NCBI GenBank assembly: GCA_002403895.1
Contig: DHIQ01000066.1
Coordinates: 1 to 9,787 of the forward strand
DNA: 9,787 bases
Reading direction: 5' to 3'
Source of the DNA: Candidatus Neomicrothrix sp. UBA4742
GTDB lineage: Bacteria; Actinomycetota; Acidimicrobiia; Acidimicrobiales; Acidimicrobilacustridaceae
Positions 6,177-9,787 of this stretch are shown here, piece by piece; the first letter of the stretch is position 1; every line of letters begins with the position of its first letter. The notes beneath the pieces are model-generated. The model ran no database searches. It saw nothing but the letters and a program-made list of their open reading frames with translations, and had not been told where the DNA came from. Both the position numbers and the translations under genes were made by a program.

Positions 6177-7622
6177 CTAAAGGGACGCTGAAGGTGCGCC
6201 GGCCGAGCCGTGGCGCGCGGTGGTCGGGGTGGAGTGGTCGAGGTCGAGGTCCGCGGCGCGCCGGGCGGGCAGGTTCACGAGGAACGACGAGCCCACGGGT
6301 TGGTCCTCGATGACGACGTCGCCGCCGTGGCTGGCAACGATGTCGTGGACGATGGCCAGGCCCAGGCCGGTGCCGGTGTCGGTGCCCCAGTGAGTGCGAG
6401 CCTGGTCGAGCCGGGTGAATCGTTCGAACACCCGTTGCCGGTCGGCCACGGCGATGCCCGGCCCGTCGTCGATCACCCGAAGCTCGATGCGACTTTGACG
6501 CGCCGACAGTGACACCGACACGTCCTCGGAGCGGTATCGCTCCGCGTTGTCGAGCAGGTTGCGCAGCACCCGTGTCAGCTGTTGGGGATTCCCATGCACC
6601 CACAGCCCCGGCTGGCCGTCGTAACCGATCTCGTCGTGATCGGTTCTCGCTCGCCAGGCCAGCTCGGCGCGGATGAGTTCGTCGAGGTCGATATCTCGAA
6701 GGGTCTGGGCCGGGGCGGCGTCCAGGCGGGCCAAGTACAGGAGATCGTCGACCAGATGCTCGACCCGCTCCTGTTCGTGGAGGATGTCCCGAACCAGGTG
6801 CGCCCAGTCGGTCGTGGCTGGTGCGGTGAGGGCATGTTCGAGGTGGACGCGGACCGAGGTCAGCGGCGTTCGCAACTCGTGCGACGCGTCGGCGACGAAC
6901 CGACGTTGCTGGTCGACGGAGGACTCGATGCGGGTCAGCATCGAGTTCATGGTCTCGGCCAGACGGCCGATCTCGTCGTGTCGCGCCGGTTCCGGTACCC
7001 GCCGGTGCAGTTGTCCCGCCGAGATCTCGGCCACTTCAGCTCGGATCGCCTCGACCGGGCGTAGGGCCCGACCGGTGACGACCCAGGTTGTCACCGCCAC
7101 CAGCGCCAGGGCGAACGGGCTCAACGCCAGCAGGATTCGGCGCAGGGCATCGACGGCGACGGCGGGCGGCTGGAGCGAGGTGGCGGCGTACACGGTCACC
7201 GGGCCGGTCGGGCTAGTGGCGGGGACCGACACGATGCGGAAGTGGATCGTTTCATCGAGGGCCGACACGACCGCGGTCTGGGCCGACGGCGAGGCGCCCG
7301 GCACCGTCGGCACGATCGGGGATTCGCCCTCGATATTCTGCGTGGAAGCAACCACGTGCCCGGTGCCATCGACGACCTGTAGGGCGGCGGTGTCATCATT
7401 GGGGGCGTTGAGAACGGTTGGAAGCTTGCCCGCCGCGACCAGGCTGACGACGTCTTGAGCGCGCGACATCGCAATGTCCTGGCGACCCTGTTCGAGGGTC
7501 CGCTGCAAGTAGGCGGTCATCACCACTCCCCCGATGAGGAAGGCAATGCCGACCACGGCGGTGGCGCCGAGGGTCGTGCGCATCCGCACCGAGATGCCGC
7601 GTCGGCGGCGCGCGTCAGCCAC
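6177..7622 (-). CDS. Two-component sensor histidine kinase (HAMP, HisKA, HATPase_c)
   Basis: The 481-residue kinase is counted from GTG at 7622, which overlaps the response regulator TGA by a few bases; ATG at 7583 is an alternative start. It has a first helix at about 20-39 and an extracytoplasmic sensor region of about 120 residues. A second helix at about 163-183 is followed by HAMP at about 184-236. The phosphoacceptor motif FVADASHELRTPL contains His248. The ATP-binding domain has the N box RNLLDNA (Asn359), the G1 box DDGPGI (385-390), the F box FERF and the G2 box GTGLGLA (417-423). All key residues are present, so it should be active. The sizeable extracytoplasmic domain argues against the Bce type of kinase, which has almost none and senses through its transporter. 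It should phosphorylate the adjacent OmpR-type regulator. The ligand is unknown. Confidence 0.95.
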   Translation of the reverse strand: MADARRRRGISVRMRTTLGATAVVGIAFLIGGVVMTAYLQRTLEQGRQDIAMSRAQDVVSLVAAGKLPTVLNAPNDDTAALQVVDGTGHVVASTQNIEGESPIVPTVPGASPSAQTAVVSALDETIHFRIVSVPATSPTGPVTVYAATSLQPPAVAVDALRRILLALSPFALALVAVTTWVVTGRALRPVEAIRAEVAEISAGQLHRRVPEPARHDEIGRLAETMNSMLTRIESSVDQQRRFVADASHELRTPLTSVRVHLEHALTAPATTDWAHLVRDILHEQERVEHLVDDLLYLARLDAAPAQTLRDIDLDELIRAELAWRARTDHDEIGYDGQPGLWVHGNPQQLTRVLRNLLDNAERYRSEDVSVSLSARQSRIELRVIDDGPGIAVADRQRVFERFTRLDQARTHWGTDTGTGLGLAIVHDIVASHGGDVVIEDQPVGSSFLVNLPARRAADLDLDHSTPTTARHGSAGAPSASL

Positions 7623-8292
7623 CGTCGGATTCAAGGCGGTAGCCCCGACCTCGGATGGTGGTGATGGCCGAGCGGCCGAACGGGAGGTCGATCTTGCGGC
7701 GGAGGCTGCTGATGTAGACCTCGACCAGGTTGGGGTCACCGTCATAGGCGAAGTCCCAGACATGTTCGAGGATCTCGAGCTTGGAGGACACCTCGCCGGC
7801 GGTGCGCATCAGGTATTCGAGGACGACGAACTCCTTGGCGGTGAGGTCGATGCGTTGACCGTCGCGCTCGCAGCGGTGCTCGGCGGGGTCGAGGCTGAGA
7901 TCGCCGCAGGTGAGCACCGCTGGTCGTTCCCGCACGACCCGACGCAGGAGGGCTCTGACGCGGGCCGCGAGCACGACGGGTGAGAACGGTTTGCGAATGA
8001 AGTCGTCGGCGCCGGTGTCGAGCGCTTCGGCCTCGTCGAACTCGCCGTCCTTGGCGGTGAGGATGACGATCGGGGTCCAGACGCCTTGGGCGCGCAAGTC
8101 TGCGCAGACCTGGTAGCCATTGCGGCCCGGCAACATGAGATCCAAGACGATGGCGTCGTATTGCTCCTCAGTGGCGCGCCAGAGGCCGTCGTCGCCGTCA
8201 TGGGCGATGTCGACGACGAAGCCCTCGGCGACCAGGCTCTGTTCCAAGGCCCGGGCCAGCGGCCGGTCGTCCTCGACCACGAGGAGCCTCAT
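7615..8292 (-). CDS. OmpR/PhoB-family response regulator
   Basis: The 225-residue transcription factor has an N-terminal receiver domain, with acidic pocket Asp8/Asp9, phosphoacceptor Asp51 in VLDLMLPG, Thr79 and Lys101 in FIRKPF. The C-terminal winged-helix DNA-binding domain runs from about 128 to 222, with DLTAKEFVVLEYLM, VEVYISSLRRKI and the terminal hairpin TTIRGRGYRL. The ATG at 8292 overlaps the TGA of the upstream permease gene as ATGA, and its own stop overlaps the start of the kinase, so all three are translationally coupled. It probably controls this operon, but the operon promoter lies beyond the right edge of the window, so binding sites cannot be examined. Confidence 0.96.
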   Translation of the reverse strand: MRLLVVEDDRPLARALEQSLVAEGFVVDIAHDGDDGLWRATEEQYDAIVLDLMLPGRNGYQVCADLRAQGVWTPIVILTAKDGEFDEAEALDTGADDFIRKPFSPVVLAARVRALLRRVVRERPAVLTCGDLSLDPAEHRCERDGQRIDLTAKEFVVLEYLMRTAGEVSSKLEILEHVWDFAYDGDPNLVEVYISSLRRKIDLPFGRSAITTIRGRGYRLESDGG

Positions 8293-9736
8293 GTGGCCCG
8301 GAGCATGGCGATGGGGGCGCGCCGGCTGGCCCGTATCGCGGTGACGGCGGCCACGGCGACGGAGGCGAGGGCGACGACGACGAGGGCGATCAGGTAGCCC
8401 CAGGGGATGGTGAGGGCGTCGGGGGGTGGGTCGAACACGCCGGTGAGGACCTTGACCAGCATGGCCGACAGGGCCCAGCCGCCAATGGCGCCGGCAACCA
8501 GCCCGACGACGGTGATGAGGCCCGCTTCGGCCCACACGAACCCTCCGAGTTGGCGGGGGGTCGCACCCAGCGCGGCGGCGATGGCGAACGTGCGGCGTCG
8601 TTCGGCCAATCCGAGCCAAAGGACGAGGCCGGTCGACGCGGCGGCGAGTAGCAGGGCGAAGCCCAGTTCGACACGGGTGAGACCGTTGAGATCAACGGCG
8701 GTGAGGCTGGAGCCGATGACCCGCTTGGTCGACCCGATGTCGGTTACCGACGCCGTGGTTCCGACCTGGTTCCGGACACGGTTGGCAACCTCGGTGGGGC
8801 TCGAGCCGGAAGTGGTGAGCAAGAACGAGCCGACCGCGTTGGAGCCGGTGGCTTGCGCGATGTAGTCGGCGTTGGCGATCAGGAAGCTGTCGTGGGGTGC
8901 GGTGGGAAATTCCTTGGCGACCCCGGCGTAGCGGAACGAGACGTCAACCAGTTGCTTGGTGCGGCTGTCCTGGAGGCGGAGCTTGATCGGGTCGCCGAGG
9001 TTGAGTTGGAAGTCCTTCACGGTTTCGTCGCTGACCAGCAACGCGTCGGGCTGAGCAGCGAGCCGCCCCATGACCTCGGCTGCGGTACCGCCTTGGAAGT
9101 AGCCGTCGACGAGCTTGGTGGCGCCGACGACGGTGGTGGGGTTGACACCGAACAGGTCCTGGAGGTCGTTGCCGACGTAGGCGTAGCGATGCTGGATGGC
9201 CTCGACGGACTTGACCCCGGGGATCGAGGCCAGGGCCGCCCCCTGATCAGGACCGACGAGGACGCCGGGTGATTGGGTGACCCGGACATCGGCCCCGTTG
9301 GTCAGCGCGGCATCGATCGCGGCCTGTTGGTGGTATGTGGAGTTGAACACGGCAGTCGAGGTGGCGAAGCTCGCCGTCAGGGCCACAAGTACGGCGCCGG
9401 TAGCGAGGAGCCGGCGTTGGCGGCCCATGGCGGCGGCGACGGTGTCGGCCAAGCCGCCCGCGACCGGGCGCAGCATCGCCCCCAACGGGGCGCGGCCCCG
9501 CTTGAGGAAGACGGTCGTCAGTCGCCACGTGAGCAGCGCGGCGCCGACCCACAGCAGCGCGGGGCCGGCAAACGCCCAGTAGCTGACCGAGATGGTGGGG
9601 ACGCCCTCGACGGCGAGGACGAGCTTGTAGCCATTCTGGCTGGTCAGCCAGAAGACGGCGAGGGCGATGGCGATGAGCCAGAAGTCCAGCCCGTATCGCA
9701 TCCAGCGCGGGTTGCGGGCCCGACCGACCGACTGGC
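8289..9736 (-). CDS. FtsX-family ABC transporter permease, 5' end missing
   Basis: Only the C-terminal part is present. From Met at 9701 there are 470 residues, and the frame stays open upstream (RARNPRW precedes this Met) until sequence quality collapses at about 9737, so 9701 is probably not the true start. There are two helices near the visible start (about 8-22 and 41-60) and another at about 99-120. A long extracytoplasmic MacB-like region of about 220 residues follows. The closing FtsX domain has helices at about 343-365, 393-416 and 432-456, with the typical ERRRTFAIAAALGATPRQL loop. This arrangement fits the second half of a large two-FtsX-domain permease used in export of lipids, peptides or drugs, or in extraction of lipoproteins. 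The ATPase partner is not in the window and would be expected upstream. The gene ends in an ATGA overlap with the response regulator. Confidence 0.88.
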
Positions 9737-9787
9737 GGGGGGGGGGGGGGGGGGGGGGGCCGGGGGGGCGGGGGGGCCGGGGGGGGG
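9737..9787. other. Poly-G low-complexity contig end, probable artefact
   Basis: A run of 23 G residues (9737-9759) is followed by G-rich sequence broken only by a few C residues up to the last base. It interrupts the permease coding sequence. Poly-G read tails are typical of two-colour Illumina chemistry, where no signal is called G. I infer an untrimmed artefact rather than biology. Confidence 0.8.

Noticed and set aside
8289..9736. Bce-type antimicrobial peptide sensing module (permease plus kinase)
   Set aside because: The kinase has a large extracytoplasmic domain, whereas Bce kinases have almost none. The permease is truncated, so its Bce-type loop layout cannot be confirmed.

Overview
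The window is GC-rich, with strong G/C preference at third codon positions, frequent GTG/TTG starts and tightly overlapping genes. Together with the actinobacterial style of the MprF-like and UppP proteins, this suggests a member of the Actinomycetota. An acidimicrobiial-type lineage is possible, but the class cannot be fixed from sequence alone. The right edge (about 9737-9787) collapses into a poly-G tract cutting through a gene, so the window probably ends at a contig end with a sequencing artefact.

Layout, left to right. 1-195 (+) is a small single-helix protein of which only the part inside the window is visible. 303-584 (-) is a small helix-turn-helix-like protein with a TTG start. 778-1650 (-) is UppP, undecaprenyl-diphosphatase. 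1741-2295 (+) is an unrecognised single-pass membrane protein, divergent from uppP. From 2397 to the right edge everything is on the minus strand and nearly gapless. In transcription order it is: FtsX-family ABC permease (5' end lost), OmpR-type response regulator, HAMP/HisKA sensor kinase, a stand-alone MprF-like aminoacyl-phosphatidylglycerol synthase domain (DUF2156), a rhomboid-like membrane domain fused to an extracytoplasmic esterase, and a membrane-anchored phosphodiester glycosidase (NAGPA/DUF2233).

How they may work together. The minus-strand cluster reads as an envelope-modification operon under its own two-component system. One enzyme would add an amino acid to a membrane lipid, a polytopic esterase could remove it on the outer face, and a surface glycosidase may act on a phosphodiester-linked sugar. 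The permease and sensor kinase would provide sensing or export. The nearby uppP also acts on an envelope lipid. The functional assignment is inference from domain families and gene order.

Points needing attention. The synthase gene has no stop before the next gene: its frame stays open, out of frame with the rhomboid-esterase gene, into the glycosidase. A one-base indel near 5108 is the likeliest cause. The rhomboid-like domain keeps a Ser/His pair but has lost other rhomboid signatures. A perfect 13-bp inverted repeat with a 9-nt loop lies inside the glycosidase gene. No tRNA, rRNA, CRISPR array, transposase or integrase was seen, and no gap between genes exceeds 300 bases.
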